A DNA stretch of 47,965 nucleotides from Streptomyces sp. ISL-36 (GCF_018614205.1 NZ_JAGGOS010000063.1:1-47965); one strand, 5' to 3'; shown: positions 10,601-16,364, counted from the stretch's first letter. Notes: generated by a model not told the origin, from the letters alone. Numbers and translations: made by a program.

Positions 10601-10840
10601 AAGGACGCCTACTATCGGAAGAACGCCGGCAAGTCGTACAACGCCTCTGATTACAAGAGGGCGATGCAGAAGATCAAGAAGAATCAGAAGTACAACGGCC
10701 AGCGGAACAAGCAGAAGCGGAAGAGCCACTACAAGGCCAACCGGAAGGTCGGCAAGGGCTTCATCCGGGGTCTGCGGTGGGGCAGGCGCTTCAGCTTCCG
10801 CTGGGGCTGGCGCATCGCCCTCTTCGCCAACCCGTTCTAG
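4646..10840 (+). CDS. secreted RHS/YD-repeat polymorphic toxin (WapA-like)
   Basis: A 2064-residue secreted RHS protein. Start ATG 4646 follows GAGGAA; in-frame GTG 4613 lies inside an inverted repeat. Residues 1-45 form a Sec signal (LRYVAGSLTLALAMGLI, then AEATAAT). Residues about 325-500 form a DNRLRE-type domain (DVTSLVQHWANN), followed by Ig/Fn3-like segments to about 710. The RHS shell opens with GSVNLLTGDYELSDTDVSAF near 832. YD repeats (YDETGRLRQ, YDAAGRVTG and many others) run from about 1075 to 1880. The core ends with RLYDPAIGRFHSIDPVHG and DPVNCIDLDGR, the usual actinobacterial toxin boundary. The last 98 residues (10546-10837) are a variable Lys/Arg/aromatic-rich tip with no family I know. 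By analogy with WapA, the shell encloses and delivers the tip to competitors. Two small genes follow and may encode immunity. Confidence 0.93.
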   Translation: MTIHIPAPDERGRLRSGGSLRYVAGSLTLALAMGLINGAEATAATADTVAAPQQTVTQAADIASARVAARLSGKPVEALSERTGTSTTWVNKDGSLTTEISAGPVRFKDELTGQWRDVNLDLVTGPDGSVESVAHPEGLKLTGGTGAPAPSLRAGQQGKAVDLVTLGEGDEQITLQWKGGLPAPKLAGTRAEYVNAVPGADVVVEATRTGFEQFVEIKQKPATEGYTYTLPLRAKGLKATQQADGSVLFTDRKNKKRALMPAPVMWDSTVDPASGEHTRTVPVAMKVVQKGATVDLVVTPDATFLADPKTRYPVTVDPSTSSLGNLFDTYVQQGVTYDTSAETELDFGNPGTKNADGTPRTAQTYITWNSAPVSDAMVSSAKLSLWNFHSGNNADCGAKPWEVWSANNANTASRWTNRPTMAAKYATSTETRGNTSCSTQPDGWVNADVTSLVQHWANNKWSTAGMGVRATDESTVAGWKRVNSANAAANPPKLVVTYNYRPRTGTKQEAGPPYFSYSGSYVVNSQTPTLRDTFVDANGDKVNGTFQIFDTATNAQVGDVLVSPWVSSGQVASVTVPAGVLANGKTYQFRTSPYDGVHYNLGWSAWKTFTVDTTAPSAPTGITSTDYPSTAWVKGAGQPGTFTVTPPATDHNWLEWSLDGVNWTKVATGGATGAKAISVTPPKNGTHTLQVRAADKADNKSEAISHTFHAGPGGFVQPSEGERTARRLPLVAEADGARYTSVSFSWRRSEADAWVTIPTGQVSSAGTPLTAWPVPMTGGRNAALVWNATDTVDPDGTVQIKADFTGPDSAAGSTEPLTVIVDRDASGAATEEVGPGSVNLLTGDYELSDTDVSAFGLSVTRTASSREPLKAASQEGQAPIFGKEWVSGTVAEATESEFSHIRRISDTALAVVGTEGEETYFTANGARTGWIPEPGAETLTLTGSVTGSFTLTDTEGAVTAFTRSGTGATTWQVSSILLDGLTNSTTTVVSENVTVDGKTLARPKRVIAPTSAATAATCTATPATKGCRALEFVYATATTATATAFGDITGQVKEIRLWSTEPGTASATSRTVQTYAYDETGRLRQAWDPQISPALKTEYGYDAAGRVTGLTPAGELPWTFTYGTAGNSATAGAGMLLKASRSGLKEGTADVEESTATTSVVYDVPLTGTTAPYRMGAADVKAWAQLDAPTDATAVFPADSVPASHAGSSLAASAYTRATVTYLGVSGRSVNTAEPGGYIDTTEYDRFGNTVRKLTSGNRAVALGTTAADRAVQADLGIGQLTSAGRAELLSTRSLYNETGTRHLEDLGPLRRTELTTDLKSGTTLLVPSGTSVTARDRTVNEYDAGRPTDGTAKVKDQVTRATFGAQVREHPTVLGEARATQTVYDWAKGLPVRTVKDPGGLALTTTTEYDEQGRLTKQLPPGATGTDAATRVTTYWSATGTGTCQGRPEWADLVCSTGPAGAVTGGGGNPAQLPTSTTEYDWWGNAAKVTETANGVTRTTTTTHDAAGRPTKVAVTGGIGEAVPESTTQYDPATGRAVKTVSPTGGTITKAFDRLGRQISYTDADGGVTTTAYDLLNRQVKVVDNAPSTVTYTYDHAAEPRGLATRTTDSVAGVFQTAYDADGSISSEKLPGGYTLTVGEDTTGAPLDRTYTRDSDGTVVASDTVTRSVHRQVTSHAGWSDQAYRYDAAGRLVTVEDTADTVCTRRSYAFDGRSNRTSLTTAVGSAGADCPTTGGTSAGHTYDSGDRLVDSGYTYDAFGRTTALPGGTVGYYANDLAHQQTANGERRTWTLDAALRFRAWKTETGGGTTWTQTGSQVNHYDGDGDNPRWITEDTATGALTRNVESASGDLAATTSKSGDTVLQLTTVHGDVALQLPLNAGEAPVVLDSDEYGNPRSGLQDTRYDWLGAKQRSSETPSGLTLMGARLYDPAIGRFHSIDPVHGGNSNAFEYCDADPVNCIDLDGRDGGLQEAYGLEGPETLSKKEKDAYYRKNAGKSYNASDYKRAMQKIKKNQKYNGQRNKQKRKSHYKANRKVGKGFIRGLRWGRRFSFRWGWRIALFANPF

Positions 10841-10861
10841 CACCACGCCTTGGAGGAACCG

Positions 10862-11128
10862 ATGGCTCGAAGGAGCCGTAACCACAAGCTGAGTATGAGA
10901 GCCACGAAGAAGGACATGTGGACCACTCATCACTTCAGCCTGGGTATTCCCGCCGGCAGCGGCCAGGGCGTCGCCGACCTGCTGCGCACCGTGGCGGACA
11001 GGATCGAGAAGCTGGGCGAGAAGTGGGACGTGTTCGCGGTCGGGGTAGGAGGGCTGGACTCGGAGGATCCGAGCTCGACCGCCTACGTCAGCGTCTTCGC
11101 GGACCCGGCGAGCCGGAGCGGCGCATGA
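10862..11128 (+). CDS. small conserved hypothetical protein, candidate immunity protein
   Basis: An 88-residue protein starting at ATG 10862, with GGAGG 5 bp upstream; an in-frame TTG at 10850 would precede this RBS. The first 20 residues are basic (MARRSRNHKLSMRATKK). The rest (HHFSLGIPAGSGQGVADLLRT, then ADRIEKLGEKWDVFAV) suggests a helix flanked by beta strands. It begins 21 bp after the RHS stop, the usual position of an immunity gene, and its stop overlaps the next ATG. Similar short proteins with LLRTVADRIE-like helices are widespread hypotheticals in Streptomyces, so a role unrelated to immunity is equally possible. Confidence 0.7.
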   Translation: MARRSRNHKLSMRATKKDMWTTHHFSLGIPAGSGQGVADLLRTVADRIEKLGEKWDVFAVGVGGLDSEDPSSTAYVSVFADPASRSGA

Positions 11129-11319
11129 GCGCCGGAACGGCGCGGACCCTTCGCGTCGTGGTCGACGGAGACATGGACGACGACAGCCCCGTCTCCGTGC
11201 TGCGCAGGGCTGCCGCTCTGATCTCCGAGAGGCCGGAGCAGCGGGTGGTCGACGTGACGTTCGAGTACGACGTCATGAACCTTCGATGGAAGGGATCCCT
11301 GTACTTCACCGAGGGGTGA
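11125..11319 (+). CDS. small hypothetical protein coupled to the preceding gene
   Basis: A 64-residue protein whose ATG (11125) overlaps the preceding stop in an ATGA junction, implying translational coupling. Its layout (RTLRVVVDGDMDDD, then SVLRRAAALISERPEQRVVD, then FEYDVMNLRWKGSLYF) parallels the previous protein: strand, helix with an (R/T)A.LI/RIE pattern, then strands. I infer that the two are distant paralogues, possibly acting together. The acidic N-terminal half (DGDMDDD) could complement the basic RHS tip, but this is speculation. It is followed by a strong terminator. Confidence 0.7.
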   Translation: MSAGTARTLRVVVDGDMDDDSPVSVLRRAAALISERPEQRVVDVTFEYDVMNLRWKGSLYFTEG

Positions 11320-11349
11320 GGGGCCGGTAGGGATCCGGAGTGACAGGAG

Positions 11350-11376
11350 GGCCGGGCGGCCGAGTGCCGCCCGGCC
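11350..11376. terminator. bidirectional hairpin terminator after the RHS operon
   Basis: A perfect 11-bp stem, GGCCGGGCGGC (11350-11360), 5-nt loop, GCCGCCCGGCC (11366-11376). It lies between the ends of two convergent transcription units. There is no U-tract, as is usual for high-GC actinomycete terminators. Confidence 0.8.
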
Positions 11377-11394
11377 TTACGCGTCCGTGAATGC

Positions 11395-11916
11395 TCAGCC
11401 TCGTGTCCGGGCGCCGGTCAGTTCCGCGACGCGGGTGGCGGTCCCCTCCGGCAGTACGGGCGGCTCGCCCGTGGTCCAGACGGCTCGCACGGACATCCGG
11501 CTGACGCGCCAGCCGCTGTCGGTGCGCCGGAACTCCCCCTCGTAGACGCCGCCCACCGTGAAGAGGGGGTCGGCGCCCTCACCGCGTGCCCGCAGGGTGG
11601 AGTCGAGGTGGACGTGGGTCATATGGGCGTTCCAGGAGACGTCGGCCGTCCGGGCGCCCGGTTCGGCCCGGACGACGACGTCGGAGGAGAGGTGCAAGGT
11701 GGCGGCGAACCGGCCGACGGCCTCCTCCACTCCCCGTACGGCGTCCGCGCCCTCGGCCACGCCGAGCGGTGTCGTCGTCCGCAGGTCGTCGGTGAAGTAG
11801 GCGCGGGCCCAGCCCTCCTCGAACCGCCGCTCGTCCATGGCGCGGAAAAAGCCGCTGATGAGGGTGGTGATCTCGAAGTGGTCCTGAGGATTCGTCGTGC
11901 TGCTCATGGTGTTCAT
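11395..11916 (-). CDS. SnoaL-like (NTF2-fold) protein
   Basis: A 173-residue NTF2/SnoaL-fold protein. The helix HFEITTLISGFFRAMDERRFEEG and the pattern AYFTDDLRTTTPLG, then GVYEGEFRRTDSGWRVSRMSVRAVWTTG, match the SnoaL-like (SnoaL_4) group. That group contains cyclases, dehydratases and many proteins of unknown function. No catalytic assignment is possible. The ATG at 11914-11916 lies 7 bp after a -10 hexamer, so the mRNA is probably leaderless; an internal ATG at codon 4 is an alternative start. The promoter has MerR-type geometry, suggesting induction by a small molecule or stress through a regulator encoded elsewhere. Convergent with the RHS operon. Confidence 0.8.
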   Translation of the reverse strand: MNTMSSTTNPQDHFEITTLISGFFRAMDERRFEEGWARAYFTDDLRTTTPLGVAEGADAVRGVEEAVGRFAATLHLSSDVVVRAEPGARTADVSWNAHMTHVHLDSTLRARGEGADPLFTVGGVYEGEFRRTDSGWRVSRMSVRAVWTTGEPPVLPEGTATRVAELTGARTRG

Positions 11917-11922
11917 GAGGCG

Positions 11923-11953
11923 ATCATTCGACCTCGACCATGATTGAGGTCAA
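11923..11953 (-). promoter_or_regulatory. MerR-type promoter with 19-bp spacer and dyad
   Basis: On the minus strand: -35 TTGACC (11953-11948), a 19-bp spacer, and -10 AATGAT (11928-11923). The spacer region carries the dyad CCTCAA-N6-TCGAGG, close to the TTGACCTCAA...TTGAGG sites of MerR-family regulators. An overlong spacer with an operator inside it is the hallmark of MerR activation. The predicted transcription start coincides with the ATG of the SnoaL-like gene. Confidence 0.6.
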
Positions 11954-11980
11954 GGGCTTCCCGTCTCTTCCTTCCGACGC

Positions 11981-12565
11981 TCACACGGTGTCGTTCAGGT
12001 CCCGCGCGTAGTACTCGATGGCCGGCCGGTACCTGCGGACGTACGGATCGTCGCTCGTGGCCGCCAGCAGGTTCAGCAACAGCCGTGCGGACTCGTGGTG
12101 TTCGCCCGTGTTGAACAGCGCCATCGCGAGGAAGGTGCGCAGTGCTCCGTCGTCGGGGAACTCCTCCGTCCCGCGGCGCAGGGTGGCGACGGCCTGCTCG
12201 TAGCGGCCGAGGACGCGGTACGTGCTGCCGAGGCCGAGGAGCGCGCCGCGCCTGTCCTCGTTCGACAGGGCGGCCGCGCCGGCGCCGTCGAGGGCGTTCT
12301 CGTAGAAGGGGACGGCCTCGGCCTCCAGGCCGAGGACATCGTGCGCCCAGGCGGTCTGGTACGCCACCTCGGCGTCGTCGGGGTACCGCGCGGCGAGTTC
12401 CACCAGGCGCGTGCGCGCCTCCTCCTGGCGGCCCTGCTCCCGGAGCCGGACCGCGTCGGCCAGCAGTCCGTCCCGCGCCTCGCTCACGTCGCCGCCGCCG
12501 CTCACCCGGTCGCTCACCTCGTCGCTCGCCTCGTCGCTCGCCTTGTCGCTCGCCTTGTCGCTCAT
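11981..12565 (-). CDS. tetratricopeptide-repeat protein
   Basis: A 194-residue cytoplasmic protein. After a low-complexity N-terminus (SDKA/SDEA repeats, residues 2-22) it has about four TPR-like helix pairs: ADAVRLREQGRQEEARTRLVELAARYPDD, then VAYQTAWAHDVLGLEAEAVPFYENAL, then LLGLGSTYRVLGRYEQAVATLRRGTEEFPDD, then LRTFLAMALFNTGEHHESARLLL. It matches the widespread Streptomyces TPR proteins and probably serves as a protein-interaction scaffold. ATG 12565 is chosen as the first Met before the repeat; no strong Shine-Dalgarno is seen. The last residues (YYARDLNDTV) are typical of this family. Confidence 0.85.
   Translation of the reverse strand: MSDKASDKASDEASDEVSDRVSGGGDVSEARDGLLADAVRLREQGRQEEARTRLVELAARYPDDAEVAYQTAWAHDVLGLEAEAVPFYENALDGAGAAALSNEDRRGALLGLGSTYRVLGRYEQAVATLRRGTEEFPDDGALRTFLAMALFNTGEHHESARLLLNLLAATSDDPYVRRYRPAIEYYARDLNDTV
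12500..12565 (-). repeat. 12-bp imperfect tandem repeat encoding SDKA/SDEA
   Basis: About five copies of a 12-bp unit (TCGCTCGCCTTG and variants on the plus strand) lie at the 5' end of the TPR gene and encode Ser-Asp-(Lys/Glu)-(Ala/Val). Such in-frame repeats can expand or contract by slippage without a frameshift. Confidence 0.7.
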
Positions 12566-12733
12566 CGGGCCATCGTCGCAGGCCGCGACGGGCTCCGGGG
12601 CGGCGGCTGCCAGGTGACGGAGCGCCATACTCCGGGGCGCCGGTTGTGGCTGCCGGGCCCATAGGAGCGGGGGCGGCGCGGCCCTAGTCTCCCGGCCATC
12701 ATCCGATCCCGTACGAGCCGCCCGGGAGATTCC

Positions 12734-14347
12734 ATGCGACCACCCCGCCCCGCCCGCCCCCGCGTGCCGCGCCGTCTTCGCCGGCCGGCGGCCCTGCTGC
12801 TCCTCGCCGCCACGGCCCTGTTCCCTGGCGCCTCGCCCGCGACGGCCGCCGCCCCCGCTCCCGTACCCGGTGAGCTGCGGCCGTACAACGTCGATGCCGT
12901 CTACAGCTCCGGGATATCGTCCGGCGGCTACATGGCCACGCAGCTCCATGTGGCGTACTCGGGGACGTTCAGCGGCTCGGCGGTCTTCGCCTCCGGCCCG
13001 TACCACTGCGCCCAGAACACGCTCTCCACCGCCCTCAACGCCTGTATGAACACCACGCAGGACCTTCAGCTCGCGAAGCTGGAGCAGACCACCCGGGACT
13101 GGTCGGCGCAGGGGCTCGTCGATCCGGTGGGGAACCTCGCGGGGGATCCGGTGTACGTCTTCAGCGGCTCGGGCGACGCGACGGTGAAGCGACCGGTGGC
13201 CGACGCGCTGGCGGACTACTACGGCCGCTTCGGCGCCTCCGTGCGGTACAACCGCTCCACCGCGGCCGGTCACGCCTGGATCAGCCCGCTCGGGCCCAAC
13301 TCCTGCACGGTGACGCAGAGTCCGTGGATCAACAACTGCGGGATCGACGCCGAGCGTGATCTGCTCGGCCATCTGCTGGGCTCCGTCTCGGCTCCGAGCG
13401 CCGCCCCCGGCGGCGCTCTGATCCAGTTCGACCAGAACGCCTACGCCTCCGGCGACGCGGCGGCGCTCTCGATGGGCGACAAGGGGTTCGTGTACGTGCC
13501 GAAGTCCTGCTCCGAGGGCGCCGCTTGCACGCTCATGGTCGCCCTGCACGGCTGCAAGCAGGGGTACGGGTACCAGGGTTTCGGGACCCAGTTCGTCGAC
13601 AAGGCGTATCTCAACGAGTACGCCGACACGAACGACATGATCGTGCTGTACCCGCAGGCCGCCGCGACGGCCACGCTGGAGAACCCCAATGGCTGCTGGA
13701 ACTGGTGGGGTTACCTGGGTGACTCCGCCTACGCGCGGCACGGCGGCCGGCAGATCGAGGCGGTCATGGCGATGGTCCGGGCGCTGCGCGGCTCCACGCC
13801 ACCGCCCGCGGCCGACCGGGTCACGCTGGCGAGCGTGGACGCCCAGGACGGCTATGTGAAGGCCTCGGCGGACGGCTCGGGTGCGGCGGTCGGCACGATG
13901 GAGGACAGCTACGGTCTCGCGCTCGGCCGGGGCACCGACGGCAAGGTGAACCGCACGCTGCTGTCGTTCGACACGTCGAGGATCCCGGCGGGCAAGGAGA
14001 TCACCCGGGCGTATCTGACGGTGAGCCGGAGCAGCGGGTCCGGCGATCCCTGGGCATCACCGGCGGGCAATCGGCTCCTCGTGGACGTCCGGACCGGCTG
14101 TTTCGGCGCGTGCGCGGTCGAGGCGTCGGACTGGTCGGCGGCGGCCACGGTGGCGGGCGGGGCGCAGGTCGCCGCGTTCTCGTCGGGGAGCGCCACCTCG
14201 ACCGCACTGTCGGCGCAGGCGCTCGCCGCCCTCGACCGGAACGGCACGACCCAGGTCCGGTTGCGTTTCGAGTCCGCCCCGCTCTCGACGGCGTACCTCT
14301 TCGTCAACAGGGACACTCCGGTGACCCTGACGGTCGAGTACCGCTAG
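12734..14347 (+). CDS. secreted PHB depolymerase, type-2 catalytic domain, with DNRLRE-like tail
   Basis: A 537-residue secreted esterase probably hydrolysing short-chain polyhydroxyalkanoate. Signal peptide 1-40 (arginine-rich n-region, LLLLAATALF, cleavage near ATAAA). The catalytic domain carries the lipase box GISSG (Ser62), GSGDATVK (Asp147) and GHAW (His179). It also has LMVALHGCKQGYGYQ and NPNGCWNWWGYLGD, found in extracellular type-2 PHB depolymerases. After a Thr/Pro linker near residue 355, the C-terminal 175 residues (YGLALGRGTDGKVNRTLLSFDTS, later AYLFVNRD) resemble a DNRLRE beta-domain in place of the usual polymer-binding domain. The start ATG 12734 has GGGAGA upstream. A monocistronic unit ending at a hairpin. 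Substrate could be another polyester. Confidence 0.88.
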   Translation: MRPPRPARPRVPRRLRRPAALLLLAATALFPGASPATAAAPAPVPGELRPYNVDAVYSSGISSGGYMATQLHVAYSGTFSGSAVFASGPYHCAQNTLSTALNACMNTTQDLQLAKLEQTTRDWSAQGLVDPVGNLAGDPVYVFSGSGDATVKRPVADALADYYGRFGASVRYNRSTAAGHAWISPLGPNSCTVTQSPWINNCGIDAERDLLGHLLGSVSAPSAAPGGALIQFDQNAYASGDAAALSMGDKGFVYVPKSCSEGAACTLMVALHGCKQGYGYQGFGTQFVDKAYLNEYADTNDMIVLYPQAAATATLENPNGCWNWWGYLGDSAYARHGGRQIEAVMAMVRALRGSTPPPAADRVTLASVDAQDGYVKASADGSGAAVGTMEDSYGLALGRGTDGKVNRTLLSFDTSRIPAGKEITRAYLTVSRSSGSGDPWASPAGNRLLVDVRTGCFGACAVEASDWSAAATVAGGAQVAAFSSGSATSTALSAQALAALDRNGTTQVRLRFESAPLSTAYLFVNRDTPVTLTVEYR

Positions 14348-14354
14348 GAGGCGT

Positions 14355-14413
14355 CCGGTCGCGAGACCGGTGGAGGGGACGAGATCCAGGCCGCGGTCCC
14401 GTCCCTCGTCCCC
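14355..14413. terminator. two hairpins between convergent genes
   Basis: CCGGTC-gcga-GACCGG (14355-14370) forms a 6-bp stem with a GNRA-type tetraloop. It is followed by GGGGACGAG (14375-14383) pairing with CTCGTCCCC (14405-14413), a 9-bp perfect stem. They separate the depolymerase gene from the convergent Cache gene and probably terminate both transcripts. Confidence 0.6.
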
Positions 14414-14455
14414 GGCAGCGGAGGGGAACCACGGTGGTGTGTGGCCCCGGCCCGG

Positions 14456-15457
14456 TCAGTCCGCGGCCGTCACCAGGACCAGCGGGATCCCGGCGCAGGG
14501 CAGCAGATGCAGCCCGTCGGTCCGGGTCCGTGTGGGTGGCCCGGCCAGCAGGGCGGCGAAGTCGTGGCCCTTGGTGAGGGAGCCGGCCAGGTGGGCCGGG
14601 TCGGTGGAGGCGGCGACCCGGCCGCGGGCGTTGACCAGCCGGGCGGGCCCGGGAAGCCGTTGGAGCACGGGCATGACGGCCGCTTCGAAGTGGCGCAGGT
14701 AGACGTCCGCGGCGGCGACCCCGACGAAGCGGCCCTCGACCGTGACCGGCGCGGAGAGGGTGAGGCTGTACTCGTCCGAGCAGAGGTAGTCGACGTACGG
14801 TCCGGCGACCGCCCGCTGTCCGGTCTCCCGGGGCAGCGCGTACCAGTCCCAGTGGGTGTAGTCGGAGTACGCGGAGTGCTCGGGGTCCAGGTCGAGCAGG
14901 AGGGGCCGGACCGAGCCCTCGGGCCCGCGCTGCCACCACTCCAACCAGGCGGGGACGTCGGCCAGGAGACCGGGCGCGGCCACGAATCCGATGCCCGAGA
15001 CGAGCCGGTGGTCGGCGAGGCGGGCATGCAGTCCGGGGCGGAGCGCGGCCAGATCGGCGGAGACGGGTGACCCATCCCGGTCGGCGACCGAGGCCAGCAG
15101 GGCCGTGATGGCGTCGCGCGTTGCGGCGACCGCGGCGAAGACGCCTTCGAGGGTGTCGCGGACGCGGACGGCGACACCCTCCGCGGCCTCCGCGCCGGAC
15201 GAGGCCCCAGCGCCGGACGGGGCCTGCGTGCCGGACGAGGCCCCCGCGCCGGAAGGGGCCTCACCGCCGGTCGGGGCCCCCGTGCCGGAAGGGGCGTGCG
15301 TGCCGGACGAGGCGTCCGCGCCGGAAGGGGCCTCACCGCCGGACGAGGCCTGCGCGCCGGAAGCGCCCTCACCGCCGGCCGGGGCCTGCGCGCCCGGCGC
15401 TGCCTTCGTGTCAGACGCCGCCTCGGCGGGGCCCGCGAGCCCGGTGCTCCTGCCCAT
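14456..15457 (-). CDS. Cache-domain sensor protein with repetitive N-terminus
   Basis: A 333-residue protein. Residues about 20-90 are a Ala/Ser/Gly/Pro-rich repeat (APSG, ASSG units). The remainder is a dCache-like sensor domain (GIGFVAAPGLLADVPAWLEWW, then HWDWYALP, GPYVDYLCSDEYSLTLSAPV, VGVAAADVYLR). No signal peptide, transmembrane helix or output domain is visible, so it seems to be a soluble, probably cytoplasmic sensor. ATG 15457 follows GAGGAGG and overlaps the end of the GntR gene by 47 bp, so the two are co-translated. The polyamine-type importer is divergently transcribed just beyond the regulator. Infer: it binds the importer's substrate, or a related amine, and modulates the regulator or transport. 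Extracytoplasmic location is the norm for Cache, which makes this architecture odd. Confidence 0.8.
   Translation of the reverse strand: MGRSTGLAGPAEAASDTKAAPGAQAPAGGEGASGAQASSGGEAPSGADASSGTHAPSGTGAPTGGEAPSGAGASSGTQAPSGAGASSGAEAAEGVAVRVRDTLEGVFAAVAATRDAITALLASVADRDGSPVSADLAALRPGLHARLADHRLVSGIGFVAAPGLLADVPAWLEWWQRGPEGSVRPLLLDLDPEHSAYSDYTHWDWYALPRETGQRAVAGPYVDYLCSDEYSLTLSAPVTVEGRFVGVAAADVYLRHFEAAVMPVLQRLPGPARLVNARGRVAASTDPAHLAGSLTKGHDFAALLAGPPTRTRTDGLHLLPCAGIPLVLVTAAD
15175..15400 (-). repeat. degenerate tandem repeats inside the Cache gene
   Basis: Repeated units of roughly 18 bp (GCGCCGGAAGGGGCCT and variants such as GCGCCGGACGAGGCC) encode the Ala-Pro-Ser-Gly / Ala-Ser-Ser-Gly linker. Units differ by small substitutions, pointing to expansion followed by drift. 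Length may vary between strains. Confidence 0.7.
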
Positions 15458-16286
15458 GGGTGTCCTCCTCGGGACGAGGCTCGGGTGCGTCGGTGGGGGC
15501 GGCGAGCCGAAGGGCGATCAATCGCCCCACCGACTCCCGTACGCAGCTCTCCGCCAGCATTCTGGCCCGCTCGTCGTCCTCATCCTGCACGGCGGAGATC
15601 ACGGAGCGGTGACGATCCGCCACGCTTTCGAGATACGTGGCGTCGTCGAGGACCAGGCAGAGCAGGGCGCCCAACTCGGTCTGCAGGGCGATCTGCTCAC
15701 GAGTGAGCCGGGCGGACTGGGCGGCGGCGGCCAGTTCGACATGGAAGCGTCCGTAGAGCCGACTGCGCGCGGCCGGGTCCTCGGCCTTCGCGAGCTCGTC
15801 GAGCGTCCGGGAGAGCTGACGCAGGTCGCCGGGCTGGGTGCGCTGGGCGGCGAGCAGCGCGGCGGCGCCGGACACGGCGGCCCAGTGGTCGCCGAGGTCG
15901 CGGAGCTCCTCGGTGGACCAGTCGGCGAGCCGGGCCTGGAGCCGCTCCTGAGCGGGCGCGTCGGGCAGGGTGACGAAGCTTCCGCCGCCCCTCCCCCGGC
16001 GGGTGGTGACGAACCCCTGCTGGCGCAGCGCCATGAGCGCCTCGCGCAAGGTCACGGTGGAGACGCCGAGCTGCCCGGCGAGTTCGCTCTCGCCCGGCAA
16101 CTGCTCCCCGTCGGCGAGGAGTCCGAGCTCGATGGCGTCACCGAGCCGCCGGACCACCGCGTCCACGCGCGCCCGGGTGTCGACGGGGGTGAAGACGGCC
16201 CTGCGGGCCCCGCCCGCAACGCCGGCACGACCGGCGCCGGCCGCCCCGTTCCCGTCCCGTCTGCCGTCTGGTCTCACGGTTACCAC
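15411..16286 (-). CDS. GntR-family transcriptional regulator, FadR-like (FCD domain)
   Basis: A 291-residue repressor type. Winged HTH at about 38-105 (LGDAIELGLLADGEQLPGES, then GVSTVTLREALMALRQQGFV, then RGRGGGSFV). An all-helical FCD ligand domain at about 115-255 (FHVELAAAAQSARLTREQIAL, then DRHRSVISAVQDEDDERAR). Its GTG lies 128 bp from the start of the divergent ABC-importer ATPase gene, so it probably controls that operon. The gene overlaps the downstream Cache gene by 47 bp. The basic first 30 residues (RPDGRRDGNGAAGAG) may mean that the start is somewhat further in. Ligand inferred, not shown: a polyamine or amine catabolite. Confidence 0.88.
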   Translation of the reverse strand: MVTVRPDGRRDGNGAAGAGRAGVAGGARRAVFTPVDTRARVDAVVRRLGDAIELGLLADGEQLPGESELAGQLGVSTVTLREALMALRQQGFVTTRRGRGGGSFVTLPDAPAQERLQARLADWSTEELRDLGDHWAAVSGAAALLAAQRTQPGDLRQLSRTLDELAKAEDPAARSRLYGRFHVELAAAAQSARLTREQIALQTELGALLCLVLDDATYLESVADRHRSVISAVQDEDDERARMLAESCVRESVGRLIALRLAAPTDAPEPRPEEDTHGQEHRARGPRRGGV

Positions 16287-16335
16287 CTTGTACGTACGCG
16301 TCGAGCGTTGACTCAGGCTTTACCTTAAGGGGGTC

Positions 16336-16364
16336 TTGAGATTTGAACTATGACTTCATATGTT
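16336..16364 (+). promoter_or_regulatory. promoter of the polyamine ABC operon
   Basis: TTGAGA (16336-16341), 17-bp spacer, TATGTT (16359-16364), in a locally AT-rich stretch. The predicted start near 16371 gives a leader of about 43 nt and rules out the in-frame ATG at 16360 as translation start. The palindrome CCTTAAGG (16323-16330) just upstream is a candidate operator half for the divergent GntR regulator. Confidence 0.55.

Noticed and set aside
6332..10933. Very long open frame on the minus strand opposite the RHS gene
   Set aside because: It is the mirror of a strongly GC3-biased gene. The translation is Val/Gly/Arg-rich without domains, and the plus strand has clear signal peptide and YD repeats.
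11981..13741. Long minus-strand frame joining the TPR gene to the antisense of the depolymerase
   Set aside because: Only the last 194 codons look like protein; the rest is antisense of the PHB depolymerase, and the TPR protein has its own ATG at 12565.
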